NCBI GenBank assembly: GCA_040878035.1
Contig: JBBDMX010000030.1
Coordinates: 1 to 64,000, forward strand
DNA length: 64,000 nt
Direction: 5' to 3'
Source of the DNA: JBBDMX01 sp040878035
GTDB lineage: Bacteria > Planctomycetota > Phycisphaerae > Phycisphaerales > Phycisphaeraceae
A model generated the notes under the pieces. That model was not told where the DNA came from. It did no database searches and saw only the letters and a list, made by a program, of their open reading frames with translations. The position numbers and the translations under genes are program-made. Shown one piece after another: positions 51,561 through 60,002 of the stretch; the first letter of the stretch is position 1; each line of letters opens with the position of its first letter.

Positions 51561-52403
51561 TTAGTCCGAGAATAACGCGCTCAGGTGCTCGACCGCCTTG
51601 CGGATGTCGGCGATGCGCGTCTTGCCCGCCTCGCGTTCCACAACCAGGTCGCCGGTGAAGTTCGCCTGGGTCAGCACTCTCACGAACGCGCGCCAGTCCA
51701 CATCGCCGTCGCCGACGGGCGCCTCTTTGCCCCATTGGCCCGGCGTAGGCGAATGCAACGCATCCTTGAGATGCACCTGACGCACGCGCGGCAGGAGCAA
51801 GCGCAGCGACTCCACCGGGTCGCCCATGTTGTAGAGAATCATATTGGCCGGGTCGAAGTTGATCATCACGTTGCGGCGGCCCTGTTGCTCCAGCGCGTCG
51901 AGAAAGCTCGACAGTGTCGCGGCGCGCTCCTGACCCGTCTCCAATAGCAGCGTCAGGCCGAGGCCGGCAAAGTGCTCGGTGATCTTGCCGATGCGCTCCA
52001 GCAGTTTGTTCCTGTTTGGGTCGGCGGCATCGGCGGGCAGAAAGCCGGCGTGAAAGCTCACCAGCGGCACGTCCCATTCGGCGGCGATGGCGGCGCTCCT
52101 GCGCGCAATCTCCCAGTTGGCGGGCCAGTGCTCATCGGGCACGACGCCGCCGGTCTGGCGAATGCTCGCCAGCGTCGAATAGTCCTCGCCCACCGTGCCG
52201 AACATGCCCGAGACGATGGTGATGCCCGCGTCGTCGAGCACTTGTTTCGTCTGGCCCCAGAGGTCGGGCTGTGTGGTGACGGGGCGCAGGACCAGTTGCA
52301 CCTTGCTCAGGCCCAACGCCCGCATCTGGTCGCGCAGGGCCTGGGGGCTGTCCGGGTGGATCGACCAGCTACAGACGCCGAGTTGTTGAGGGGAAAGTGG
52401 CAT
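51561..52403 (-). CDS. Sugar phosphate isomerase/epimerase (xylose-isomerase-like TIM barrel)
   Basis: 280 residues from the ATG at 52403. Pattern of the IolE/hydroxypyruvate-isomerase-like group: LGVCSWSIHP at the start, FHAGFLP, LLLETGQE, MINFDPANMI, VHLKDA and VVEREAG, which place metal-binding Glu, Asp, His and Glu around the barrel. It interconverts ketoses or processes inositol-like sugars; exact substrate unknown. AGGA precedes the start. It lies downstream of the epimerase with a hairpin repeat between. Confidence 0.85.
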   Translation of the reverse strand: MPLSPQQLGVCSWSIHPDSPQALRDQMRALGLSKVQLVLRPVTTQPDLWGQTKQVLDDAGITIVSGMFGTVGEDYSTLASIRQTGGVVPDEHWPANWEIARRSAAIAAEWDVPLVSFHAGFLPADAADPNRNKLLERIGKITEHFAGLGLTLLLETGQERAATLSSFLDALEQQGRRNVMINFDPANMILYNMGDPVESLRLLLPRVRQVHLKDALHSPTPGQWGKEAPVGDGDVDWRAFVRVLTQANFTGDLVVEREAGKTRIADIRKAVEHLSALFSD

Positions 52404-52435
52404 GGGGATCCTGACTTGTGTTTGCTGATGCTTGG

Positions 52436-52515
52436 AGCCGCTTGCGGCTTGGCGCAAGCGTTGGGATTACGAAGCCTCTGGCCTCACGGGCGGCAGTGCG
52501 AAGCCGCAAGCGGCT
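52436..52515. repeat. Hairpin repeat family GCCGCTTGCGGC, copy a
   Basis: AGCCGCTTGCGGCTT (52436-52450) pairs perfectly with AAGCCGCAAGCGGCT (52501-52515). The stop codon TAG of the NAD-dependent epimerase (52514-52516) is partly formed by the right arm. Confidence 0.88.
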
Positions 52516-53488
52516 ACTTGGCCGCGGCCTGCATCATCCTGGCGTATTCGATGATCGCCGCCCCCGGCTCATGGCGCGGCGACCAGTTCAGCCCCGCTTC
52601 GGTCTGCGCCAGGTCGGCGCAGGTGTAGTCCTGGTAGAACTTGTACGGGTTGTCGATGTAGTCGGGCTCGAACTTGGCGCCCAGCGCCTCGTTGAGCGCC
52701 CTGACGATCTGGTTGAAGGTCGTAGCCGCGCCGAAGCCGACGTTGTAGACGCCGCTGCGGGCGCCGTCGTCGGCGGCGGCGAGGGTGGCGTCGACCACGT
52801 CCTGCACATAGACGTGATCGCGCGCCTGTTCGCCGGCGCGGAAGATGCGCGGCCGCTTGCCGGCGAGCATCTGCTGCGCCAGTTGATAGATCATGCTGGC
52901 CATGTGCGCCTTGTTCTGCTCGCCGGGGCCGAACACGTTGAAATAGCGCAAGCCGATCAGGTGCAGATCAGGATTGGTTTCGAGGGTGTGTCGGTGCAGG
53001 TTCTCCATGAGCCACTTGGAAAAGCCGTAGACATTGGCGGGCTGGCCGGCGTCTTGGAGGGTGAAGGGCCTGCGGGCCTCGGTGGCGCCGTTGGCGCGCG
53101 TGCCGTAGGTCGCGGCGCTGGACGCCCACACCAGTTTCACCCCGGTTTCCACGGCGATTTGCAGCAACGACTCAAACGGCTCGACGTTCTCGTGAATCAT
53201 CGTCGCCTGGTCGGCCACCGTGGTGTCGGTGATCGAAGCCTCGTGGAAGATGACATCCGGCTCAAAGTCCTCGGCGATCTGGAAGAGGTCCAGCTCGTGC
53301 AGAGGCCGGGCGATGACTTCGCCCTGGAAGATGGTGCCGGTGTCGCCCTCGGAGCAGAGGTTGGCGAAGGTGCCGCTGCGGAAGTCGTCGATGACCAGCA
53401 CGCGGCTGTCGGGGTAGTCCTGCTGGATTTGCCGCACGAGGTTGGAGCCGATGAATCCCGCGCCGCCGGTGACGATGATGCGTTGCAT
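52514..53488 (-). CDS. NAD-dependent epimerase, HldD/GalE-like
   Basis: 324 residues from the ATG at 53488. Rossmann TGGAGFIGSNLVRQI near the start, SSAATYG, and the catalytic YGFSK near residue 150; NVFGPGEQNKAHMAS follows. The HMAS and YNVGFGAATTFNQI regions are like ADP-L-glycero-D-manno-heptose 6-epimerase, which would fit an LPS-type heptose pathway with the GT2 gene nearby, but other nucleotide-sugar epimerases remain possible. The C-terminus runs into a hairpin repeat. Confidence 0.85.
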   Translation of the reverse strand: MQRIIVTGGAGFIGSNLVRQIQQDYPDSRVLVIDDFRSGTFANLCSEGDTGTIFQGEVIARPLHELDLFQIAEDFEPDVIFHEASITDTTVADQATMIHENVEPFESLLQIAVETGVKLVWASSAATYGTRANGATEARRPFTLQDAGQPANVYGFSKWLMENLHRHTLETNPDLHLIGLRYFNVFGPGEQNKAHMASMIYQLAQQMLAGKRPRIFRAGEQARDHVYVQDVVDATLAAADDGARSGVYNVGFGAATTFNQIVRALNEALGAKFEPDYIDNPYKFYQDYTCADLAQTEAGLNWSPRHEPGAAIIEYARMMQAAAK

Positions 53489-53506
53489 GGGGACAGTGTA
53501 GCGAAG

Positions 53507-53656
53507 TGGAAAGTGGAAAGTGGAGGGTGGAAGGTGGAGGGTGGAATTCGAGCCGCTTGCGGCTTCGCGCCGGCGCTTGAGCAATCGACGCGTTCCGCCT
53601 CACACGCTTGCGCGAAGCCGCAAGCGGCTCAATCCTCAACCTCTCCACCCTCCATG
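53507..53656. repeat. Composite inverted repeat, GCCGCTTGCGGC copy b with GTGGA-type outer arms
   Basis: Outer left arm (GTGGAAA/GTGGAGG)n at 53508-53544, right arm CTCTCCACCCTCCATG near 53641-53656. Inner arms AGCCGCTTGCGGCTTCGCGC (53551-53570) and its perfect complement (53610-53629). It fills the gap between the LysM and epimerase genes. Confidence 0.85.
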
Positions 53657-54520
53657 TCACCGCGGTATCGTCAGTTTCATGCCGGGCTTGATGGCGCCGG
53701 GGTCGCTGCCCACGGTCTGGCGGTTGGCTTGGTAGATTTTTTCCCATTTCGAGCCGTCGCCGTAGGCTTGCTGGGCGATGGACCAGAAGGTGTCGCCTTG
53801 CTTGACGGTGTAGAGGTTGGCCTCGCCAGTCGCCGCAGCCCCCGGCGGCGGCGGTGGGGCGGTGGTGGTGCCTGACGCGGCGGTGTCCTGCGCGGGCTGA
53901 TCGGCCGAGGGCGGGGCGGGCAGGCGGATCACCTGGCCGGCGCGCAACGACTTGGGATCGACCCACGGGTTGACTTGGGCAATCTGTTCCCAGGTGACCT
54001 TCCCGCCATAGAGCTTGCGCGACAGCGTCGCCAACGTGTCCCCAGGCTGGACACTGTACATCAGGTTGCCGTCGGCATCGGTGCTGATCGCGGCGGAGGG
54101 CGGATTCTTCGCCGGGCCGTCCTGGCCGCGTTTTTCGGGCGAAAACGGCGAGGCCTTGGGCGCATCAATCAGCAGCGTCACGCCCGGGTCCAGGTCTTCG
54201 GCGGCCGTGCGCTGCGCCGACTGCTGCGAGCCCATGGGCGGCTCGATGAACAGAGGTGGCACGCCTTGCCGGACCGCGTCGGCTGCGGGCGTCGGCGGCA
54301 GTTGCGCGTCGGCCTGGCGCGGGTCGTCCGCCAGCGGCAAGGGCTGGGCCTCGATAGCGCTGCCGGACAAGGAACTGCCGGGGGCGGACGGGCTGGTGGC
54401 GAGCCTCGGTTGCGGCGGCGTGGTCGCCGAGGGCGTCCGGCCGCGCAGCGCGTAGTAGCCGATCACCAGAACCATCAGTGCCAGGGCGGGGATGACGACG
54501 ACTTGGGTGGATTGCCGCAA
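53657..54520 (-). CDS. LysM-domain envelope protein
   Basis: 287 residues from a TTG at 54520 (GGAGAG eight bases upstream). A short N-terminal membrane anchor (VVVIPALALMVLVIGYYAL) leads to a Pro/Ser/Ala-rich linker. Two LysM domains follow: YSVQPGDTLATLSRKLYG...QIAQVNPWVDPKSLRAGQVIRLP and YTVKQGDTFWSIAQQAYG...IYQANRQ. LysM binds peptidoglycan, so the protein likely ties the inner membrane to the wall. The stop lies inside the right arm of a repeat. Confidence 0.85.
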   Translation of the reverse strand: MRQSTQVVVIPALALMVLVIGYYALRGRTPSATTPPQPRLATSPSAPGSSLSGSAIEAQPLPLADDPRQADAQLPPTPAADAVRQGVPPLFIEPPMGSQQSAQRTAAEDLDPGVTLLIDAPKASPFSPEKRGQDGPAKNPPSAAISTDADGNLMYSVQPGDTLATLSRKLYGGKVTWEQIAQVNPWVDPKSLRAGQVIRLPAPPSADQPAQDTAASGTTTAPPPPPGAAATGEANLYTVKQGDTFWSIAQQAYGDGSKWEKIYQANRQTVGSDPGAIKPGMKLTIPR

Positions 54521-54589
54521 GGGTGAACTCTCCAGGTTTTGCGCGGCCCAGCCGCGGCGCTTGGTGGGGAACCCGTTACACTTTAGCCC

Positions 54590-55387
54590 ATGCCAGAGGT
54601 TTCGGTGGTGATCTGCTGTGCCAATGTGGCCGATACGCTCGAGGCGGCGTGCCGGAGCGTGGTGGCCTGGGCCGATGAGCTGGTGATCGTGGACTCGGGT
54701 TCCGCCGACGCCACGGCCGCGATCGCCCAGCGTTACGCCAGCCGATACGTTGTCGAACCCTGGCGCGGCTACACCGGGCAGATCGAGTTCGGCGTGTCGC
54801 TTTGCCGCAACGACTGGGTGCTGGTGCTCGATGGCGATGAGGAGTGCGCGCCGGAGCTGGCGCGGGAAATTCAGCAGCTTGGGGATGACGAGCTGGCGAA
54901 GCTCGACCTCATGACGATGCGGCGGGAGACCTACTGCCTGGGACGGCCGGTGCGCTCGTGGCGACCGGACTGGCAGACGCGCCTGATCCATCGCCGGCGC
55001 TGCACCTTTGCCGACGAGTTGTTCCACTACCGCATGGTCCCGACGCAGCGGTCCCGGCAGGGCAAGCTGCGCGGCCGGCTGATTCATCGCCGCACCAGTG
55101 CCGCCGGATTCAACGATTACTTCGACGCGCGACAACTGGGCAGCCGACTCCAGCTCATCGCCCAGCAGATGTACAAGACCGGCCGACGCTGCCGCTGGTA
55201 TGACCTGTTCTTCCGGCCTCTCATCGCCGTGTGGAAGTCCTACATCGTCAAGCGCGGCTTCCTCGACGGGATGTTCGGCCTGATGATCGCGGGGAAAATG
55301 ATGGTCAGCGCCCAACTCAAGTGGGCGGCGCTGTGGGCCTATCAGGAGGCGCAGAACCAGAAGAATAAGCCGGACGCCGGCGGGTGA
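54590..55387 (+). CDS. Family 2 glycosyltransferase, WaaE/KdtX-like
   Basis: 265 residues. PEVSVVICCANVADTLEAACRSVV is the GT2 opening, DELVIVDSGSADAT the nucleotide-sugar region and VLVLDGDEECAPEL the DxD-like metal site. The R-rich C-terminal part and length are those of the WaaE/LgtF LPS glucosyltransferase group. It probably adds a sugar to a cell-surface glycan or LPS core. Divergent from the LysM gene. Confidence 0.85.
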   Translation: MPEVSVVICCANVADTLEAACRSVVAWADELVIVDSGSADATAAIAQRYASRYVVEPWRGYTGQIEFGVSLCRNDWVLVLDGDEECAPELAREIQQLGDDELAKLDLMTMRRETYCLGRPVRSWRPDWQTRLIHRRRCTFADELFHYRMVPTQRSRQGKLRGRLIHRRTSAAGFNDYFDARQLGSRLQLIAQQMYKTGRRCRWYDLFFRPLIAVWKSYIVKRGFLDGMFGLMIAGKMMVSAQLKWAALWAYQEAQNQKNKPDAGG

Positions 55388-55388
55388 T

Positions 55389-55425
55389 TGGCGCGGCCCC
55401 GCTTAACCCACGGATGCGGGGCTGC
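55389..55425. repeat. Degenerate GCGGCCCCGC hairpin
   Basis: GCGGCCCCGC and GCGGGGCTGC (55392-55401, 55412 on) pair around TTAACCCACGGAT. The TTA in the loop is the TAA stop of the sulfatase at 55403. Related to the CCCCGCTTAAGCGGGG family. Confidence 0.6.
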
Positions 55426-56935
55426 TGATGCCCGCCTCCAGCCCCAGACGCTGGTATTGCTCCGGCGGCGCGTCGCACTGACGCATGAGCAGGACCATCT
55501 GCTCGGTGAGCCGTTGGGTCACGGCCGCATCCTCGATCGGCGCCGTCTGATGCGGATCGCTGTGCACGTCATAGAGCAACTGGCGGCAGCAATCGGCGTT
55601 GAGCCACATCTTTTCCGACGGCACCGACGGATGGGGCTGCCCCGAGCCGATGCGCATGACCCGGCAGCCCTTGGTGAAGGAGAACGGCCCGGCCAATTCC
55701 ACCTGCGCCAGTTCCCTGGTGTCCAGCCGCGCCGCCATCGTCGCGGGCATCAGCGTGTAGCGGTAGAGCGGGGCGGTCGTTTCCGCCGCGGTGGGCCGCA
55801 TGTACACATAGCGTCCGTCGGTCACGTTCACCTGCCCGCCGAAGACCCCGAACAGGGCCGCCTCGCGCACCGGCGCATCGCGGGCGACCGTGTCACGCAG
55901 CACCTTGCCGGTCATGTCGGCCGTCGCCGGCACGCCGAAGAACTCCAGCAGCGTCGGCCCCAGGTCGATCGCCGGCTGCACCAGCGCATCGCGCCGCTCG
56001 CCTTTCTTCCCGCAGCGCGGATCCCACATGAAAAACGGCGTGTGCGCCAACTCCTCGTACCACGGCGTACGCATCTTGGCCCAGTGATCGTGCTCGCCCA
56101 GCAGAAACCCGTGGTCCGTCCACACGATCAGCATCGTGTCTTCCCACAGGTTCAGTTGGTCCATGGTGTCGAGCACTTCGCCCAAGTACGAATCGCACAT
56201 GCTCACCAGGGCCGCATACTCATGCCGCGCGTGCTCGACCTCCTGGGGCGTCTCCTGCACCGGGCGATAGGGCGGCCAGTCAAAGTGCTTGCCCGCGTAG
56301 CGCTGGTAGTGCTCGGCGTAGAGGTCCTTGTACTTGCGATGCGTGAAGAATGGCTCGTGCGGGTCGAAGGTCTCGATCTGGAGGAACCAGTTGTCCTGGT
56401 CGTGGTTGCGGCGGATAAAGTCGATGCCGGAGGCAAAGGTCTTGGGCTGGGGCTGCTGCTCTTCGCGGCGCATATGAGCGCGATTGACCCAGTCTTGCCG
56501 CCAGCGCGGGGTGTCACGGCCGGCCGTCGCGGGTGGAATCGCCGGGTCGCGCACCTGGCCGATCCACGGGTCGCCTTCCTGCCCGCGGGCAAACTCCCAG
56601 GAGTTGTACCGGCAGTGATAGTTGGACCCGCCGTCCTCCCAGTAGTGGTAGTGATCCGACGCCAGGTGGGTGTAGACGCCGGCCTGGCGCAGCATTTGCG
56701 GCACCGAGTCGTCAAAGGGCTCCAGCGGTCCCCAGGGGCAGTGCAGGAAATTGGGCCGGCCGGTGTGGAAGTCCCGCCGCGCGGGCATGCAGGGCATCGA
56801 GCAGATGTAGGACGTGTTGAAGGTCACCGTCTTCTGCGCCAGGCGCTGGAAGTTCGGGGCGTGAACCCAGTCGCAACCGTAGGGCGGCAGCATGTGTCGG
56901 TTGAGTGAATCGAACATCACCATGACGACTTTCAT
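55403..56935 (-). CDS. Sulfatase, Cys type
   Basis: 510 residues from the ATG at 56935, with AGGAGC upstream. MVMFDSLNRHMLPPYG carries the first metal ligands; activation site CMPARRDFHTGR (C-x-P-x-R) near residue 48; IVWTDHGFLLGEHDHW the later metal ligands. The length and the DSLNRHMLPPYGC opening fit the S1 group common in planctomycetes. No signal peptide. Its stop codon is supplied by a hairpin repeat. Substrate unknown, probably a sulfated glycan. Confidence 0.9.
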   Translation of the reverse strand: MKVVMVMFDSLNRHMLPPYGCDWVHAPNFQRLAQKTVTFNTSYICSMPCMPARRDFHTGRPNFLHCPWGPLEPFDDSVPQMLRQAGVYTHLASDHYHYWEDGGSNYHCRYNSWEFARGQEGDPWIGQVRDPAIPPATAGRDTPRWRQDWVNRAHMRREEQQPQPKTFASGIDFIRRNHDQDNWFLQIETFDPHEPFFTHRKYKDLYAEHYQRYAGKHFDWPPYRPVQETPQEVEHARHEYAALVSMCDSYLGEVLDTMDQLNLWEDTMLIVWTDHGFLLGEHDHWAKMRTPWYEELAHTPFFMWDPRCGKKGERRDALVQPAIDLGPTLLEFFGVPATADMTGKVLRDTVARDAPVREAALFGVFGGQVNVTDGRYVYMRPTAAETTAPLYRYTLMPATMAARLDTRELAQVELAGPFSFTKGCRVMRIGSGQPHPSVPSEKMWLNADCCRQLLYDVHSDPHQTAPIEDAAVTQRLTEQMVLLMRQCDAPPEQYQRLGLEAGISSPASVG

Positions 56936-56990
56936 GGAAAAGCTCCTGGGTGCGGGAAAGGCGTGGACCAAATAGGGTATCACGAAAAGT

Positions 56991-57077
56991 GCCTGCCGCT
57001 TGCGGCTTGGCGCACCGTCGTGGAGGCGGTAGACCCTTGATAATCTGGAACTCCGCGCCAAGCCGCAAGCGGCAGGC
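56991..57077. repeat. Hairpin repeat family GCCGCTTGCGGC, copy c
   Basis: A 23-bp perfect inverted repeat: GCCTGCCGCTTGCGGCTTGG and on (56991-57013) with its complement (57055-57077). It lies in the shared upstream region of the divergent sulfatase and STAS genes. Confidence 0.88.
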
Positions 57078-57152
57078 CGGTGCGCGGCTGTGGTTGACAC
57101 GTTCCGTGCCTCAACCTAACCTTCATGCTCGCATCAGCAGGAGCGCGCCACG

Positions 57153-57512
57153 ATGGATATCAAGGATTCCCGGCTACAGGTCAAACGCGACGGAGAGATC
57201 ACCCGCATCTCGTTCCTGGACCGCAATATCCTGGAAGAAGGCGCCATCCAGCAGATCGGCGAGGAAATCTCCACGCTCATCGAGCGTGCGACCAATCCCA
57301 AGCTGCTGATCAACTTCGAGAACGTGGAACATCTGTCCTCGGCGGCGCTGGGCACGCTCATCACGATCAACAACAAGGTGCGCACCAAGGGCGGTCAACT
57401 GCGTTTGTCCAATATCGATCCGCAGATCCACGAGGTGTTCCGCATCACCAAGCTCGACAAGCTGTTCCAGATTCACGCTACGGCCGAGTCGGCGATGCAG
57501 AGTTTCAAATAG
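57153..57512 (+). CDS. STAS-domain anti-sigma factor antagonist
   Basis: 119 residues. STAS fold: EITRISFLDRNILEEGAIQQI, LLINFENVEHLSSAALGTLI with the phosphorylatable Ser in LSSAALG near residue 65, and LRLSNIDPQIHEVFRITKLDKLF. It would bind or release an anti-sigma kinase according to its phosphorylation state. The next gene encodes such a kinase, 38 bp on, so the two form a partner-switch pair. The sigma factor is not in view. Confidence 0.9.
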   Translation: MDIKDSRLQVKRDGEITRISFLDRNILEEGAIQQIGEEISTLIERATNPKLLINFENVEHLSSAALGTLITINNKVRTKGGQLRLSNIDPQIHEVFRITKLDKLFQIHATAESAMQSFK

Positions 57513-57550
57513 GGTTCGGAGCCAGCTTCACGCGGAGGTGCGTCGGCTCC

Positions 57551-57979
57551 ATGGCCCAGCCGCAACCCCAAAAGATGGTGATTCCCAGCAAGCCCAGCCA
57601 AGCCCCTGCCGTCACGGAGGCGATTCTGGCGCAGGTGCAGGCGCAGGGCTACAGCGAGCACGCGCGTTTTGCCGTGCGCCTGGCGCTGGACGAGGCACTG
57701 TCCAACGCCATCCGCCACGGCAACTGCGGCGACGAGAGCAAGCGGATCACCATCACCTATCAGGTCACTGCCGAGGAATGCCGCATCACCATCTGCGACG
57801 AGGGCTGCGGTTTCCATCCCGAGTGTCTGCCCGACCCGACCAAGCCGGAGTTCATCGAGCGGCCGTGCGGCCGGGGCGTCATGCTCATGCGCGCCTACAT
57901 GACCGAAGTGACCTTCAATCCCCAGGGTAATTGCGTGACCATGCTCAAGCGCCGCGATTGCCCGCTGCCGCGGCTGTGA
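57551..57979 (+). CDS. RsbW-like anti-sigma kinase (HATPase_c_2)
   Basis: 142 residues. GHKL kinase motifs: RLALDEALSNAIRHGN (N box), ITICDEGCGFHP (G1) and ERPCGRGVMLMRAYMTEV (G2). It phosphorylates its STAS antagonist and, when free, holds a sigma factor. Coupled in position to the STAS gene. It lacks a long sensor domain. The C-terminal CPLPRL stops just before a large hairpin. Confidence 0.88.
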   Translation: MAQPQPQKMVIPSKPSQAPAVTEAILAQVQAQGYSEHARFAVRLALDEALSNAIRHGNCGDESKRITITYQVTAEECRITICDEGCGFHPECLPDPTKPEFIERPCGRGVMLMRAYMTEVTFNPQGNCVTMLKRRDCPLPRL

Positions 57980-57981
57980 GT

Positions 57982-58105
57982 TGGGTGGCCGCCACTTTGG
58001 ACTGCGGTGGCCGCGACACCGCTTTGGCTTTTCGCGGTCCGTACGGGCCGCCGCAAGCCAAAGCGGCGTCAAGGCCGCCGCACTCCAAAAGGCCGCGGTG
58101 GAGCT
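57982..58105. repeat. Large nested inverted repeat
   Basis: Inner arms CCGCTTTGGCTT and AAGCCAAAGCGG around GTCCGTACGGGCC-type bases; outer arms GGCCGCCACTTTGGACTGCG and its imperfect complement CGCCGCACTCCAAAAGGCCG. It fills the whole gap from the kinase stop to the ybeY start, so the ybeY ribosome site (GGTGGAGCT) lies at its edge. Confidence 0.8.
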
Positions 58106-58597
58106 ATGAAGTTGACCATCCAGGTGAATTGGACCGCCCCGCGGCGCGATGCCGTGATATGCCGCTGGCTGGGGCAGCAGTTGCGCCGCATCGCCCGTTT
58201 GGCGGGCGTCAAGGCCGGGGTGATCAGCATCGCGGTGGTCGATGACGCGGCCATGGTCGAGCTACACCGGCGTTACCACGGCCAAGCCACGACGACGGAT
58301 GTGCTGAGTTTCGACTTGCGAGAAGCCCCGGAAGCCCCGGAAGCCCCGGACGCCCCGCATGCCCATGCGGGGTTGGACGCCGAACTGGTGTTATGCGTGG
58401 ATCAGGCGGCCCGGCAGGCACGGGCGCGGGGGCACGCCCTGCGGCTGGAACTGCTGCTTTACGCGGTGCACGGCCTGCTGCATGGACTGGGTCACGATGA
58501 TCGCACCGCGCCTCAGGCCGCCGCCATGCACGCCCGCGAGGATGAGTTGTTGACCCAGGCCGGCCTCGGGCCGGTCTTCAGTCGTGGTAAGGTATAG
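58106..58597 (+). CDS. ybeY: Endoribonuclease YbeY, with repeat-derived insertion
   Basis: 163 residues. Metal-binding H-x3-H-x5-H is in HGLLHGLGHDDRTAP near residue 130; TTTDVLSFDL is the conserved substrate region. YbeY trims 16S rRNA and takes part in ribosome quality control. Between FDLRE and DAELVLCVD the chain carries EAPEAPEAPDAPHAHAG, encoded by a 9-bp tandem (GAAGCCCCG) and a perfect CCCCGCATG/CATGCGGGG hairpin (58353-58372). That insertion is absent from typical YbeY. Next to corC, as in many bacteria. Confidence 0.92.
   Translation: MKLTIQVNWTAPRRDAVICRWLGQQLRRIARLAGVKAGVISIAVVDDAAMVELHRRYHGQATTTDVLSFDLREAPEAPEAPDAPHAHAGLDAELVLCVDQAARQARARGHALRLELLLYAVHGLLHGLGHDDRTAPQAAAMHAREDELLTQAGLGPVFSRGKV
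58320..58372 (+). repeat. 9-bp tandem plus hairpin inside ybeY
   Basis: Three copies of GAAGCCCCG (about 58322-58349) followed by CCCCGCATG-CC-CATGCGGGG. In frame with ybeY. Confidence 0.85.
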
Positions 58598-58693
58598 GGG
58601 GGAAGCCCCCTCGCGCGGCCCCGTTTCAGCGGGGCGGGGGGGGGAGGCAAAATGCCAGGTGGATCAAGAGTTTCCGGGTAAAGAGAACGTTTC

Positions 58694-59977
58694 GTGGACC
58701 CAGCGATATGGATGGTTGTGTTGGCTTGTGCGGCGAGTTGCTATTTTGCCGCCTGCAACAACGCCCTTAAGACCTACAGCCGGGCGCGGCTTTTGGACCT
58801 TTTGGAGACCGCCGGCCGGCCGGCGCGCTTTAACGCCCTGCTCCAGCGCGAAGACAAGCTCACGCTCATGACCGGCGCCTTCCGCACCCTGCTCAACCTC
58901 CTGGTGGTGCTGGGCGTCCTGCACGTGCTCCAGAGTCTGGCGCCCGCCTGGCCCGACGGGCTGCACTACCTGACGGCCTTTGTGCTCGCTGGCATCCTCG
59001 TCGCCGTCTTCGCCGTCGCCATCCCCGTCAGCGTCGCACGCCATCAGCCCGAGCGCCTGCTGGCGGTGTCCATCCCGCTCCTGAACCTGCTGCTGGTCTT
59101 CTTCCTCTGGATGGCGGTGGCGCTGCACGTCTTTGACCCCCTGGTGCGCCGCCTGGGCGGCAGCAAGCCCACCGTCTCCGACGAGGAGAGCATCTCCCAG
59201 GAAGTGATGACCGTGGTCAAGGATCACCAGGAGAATGGCTCGGTGGATCCGGCGCAGCAGCAGATGCTCGAGGCGGTGTTCGAGATGCCTTCGACCGCCG
59301 CCGGCGAGATCATGACCCCGCGCACCGACATCAAGGGCCTGGACATCAGCGCCAGCGCCGAACAGGTCAAGGAGTTTATCCTCCGCGTGGGCCACAGCCG
59401 CATCCCGGTGTACGAAGGCAGCCTCGACCACATCCTGGGTGTGCTCTACGTCAAGGATTTGATCCGCTTTGTCAACAGCGACAAGCCCTTCGAGATCAAG
59501 AAGCTCCTGCGCGAGCCGCTGGTGGTGCCCGAGACCAAGCCGCTGCGCGAGTTGCTGGCGGAGTTCAAGGCCCGCAAGGTGCACATGGCGATCGTGCTCG
59601 ATGAGTACGGCGGCACCGCGGGACTGGTCACCATCGAGGACATCCTCGAGGAACTCGTCGGCGAGATCGAGGACGAGTATGAGACCGGCGACTCCCATCC
59701 GCTGATCCAGAAGATCGACGCCCAGACGGTGGAAGTCGATGGCCGGGTGTACGTGGACGACTTGAACGACGAGATGGGTTTCGCTCTGCCCGAGGACGAG
59801 TCGTACGAGACGATCGCGGGGTTCGTGGTCGCCAAGCTGGGACACATCCCCGAGCCGGGCGAAACCTTCGAGTTCGACGGCCTGCGCCTGGCGGTGATGC
59901 AGGCGACTCGCACCAAGGTGACGCGCGTGCGCATCCAGTACGCGATGGAAGAAGAAACCACGGAGAGCGCCGAATGA
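58694..59977 (+). CDS. CorC/HlyC-type protein with CNNM (DUF21) and CBS domains
   Basis: 427 residues from a GTG at 58694. DUF21 membrane part with three to four helices (FRTLLNLLVVLGVLHVL, LTAFVLAGILVAVFAVAI, LLNLLLVFFLWMAVAL); then two CBS domains (MPSTAAGEIMTPRTDIKGL, HSRIPVYEGSLDHILGVL; VHMAIVLDEYGGTAGLVTIED) and a CorC_HlyC C-terminal domain (GFVVAKLGHIPEPGETF). Usually taken as a magnesium/cobalt efflux factor. In tandem with ybeY as ybeY-ybeX in E. coli. Confidence 0.9.
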   Translation: MDPAIWMVVLACAASCYFAACNNALKTYSRARLLDLLETAGRPARFNALLQREDKLTLMTGAFRTLLNLLVVLGVLHVLQSLAPAWPDGLHYLTAFVLAGILVAVFAVAIPVSVARHQPERLLAVSIPLLNLLLVFFLWMAVALHVFDPLVRRLGGSKPTVSDEESISQEVMTVVKDHQENGSVDPAQQQMLEAVFEMPSTAAGEIMTPRTDIKGLDISASAEQVKEFILRVGHSRIPVYEGSLDHILGVLYVKDLIRFVNSDKPFEIKKLLREPLVVPETKPLRELLAEFKARKVHMAIVLDEYGGTAGLVTIEDILEELVGEIEDEYETGDSHPLIQKIDAQTVEVDGRVYVDDLNDEMGFALPEDESYETIAGFVVAKLGHIPEPGETFEFDGLRLAVMQATRTKVTRVRIQYAMEEETTESAE

Positions 59978-60002
59978 TCCGAATCGTGAACAATTCACAG
60001 GC

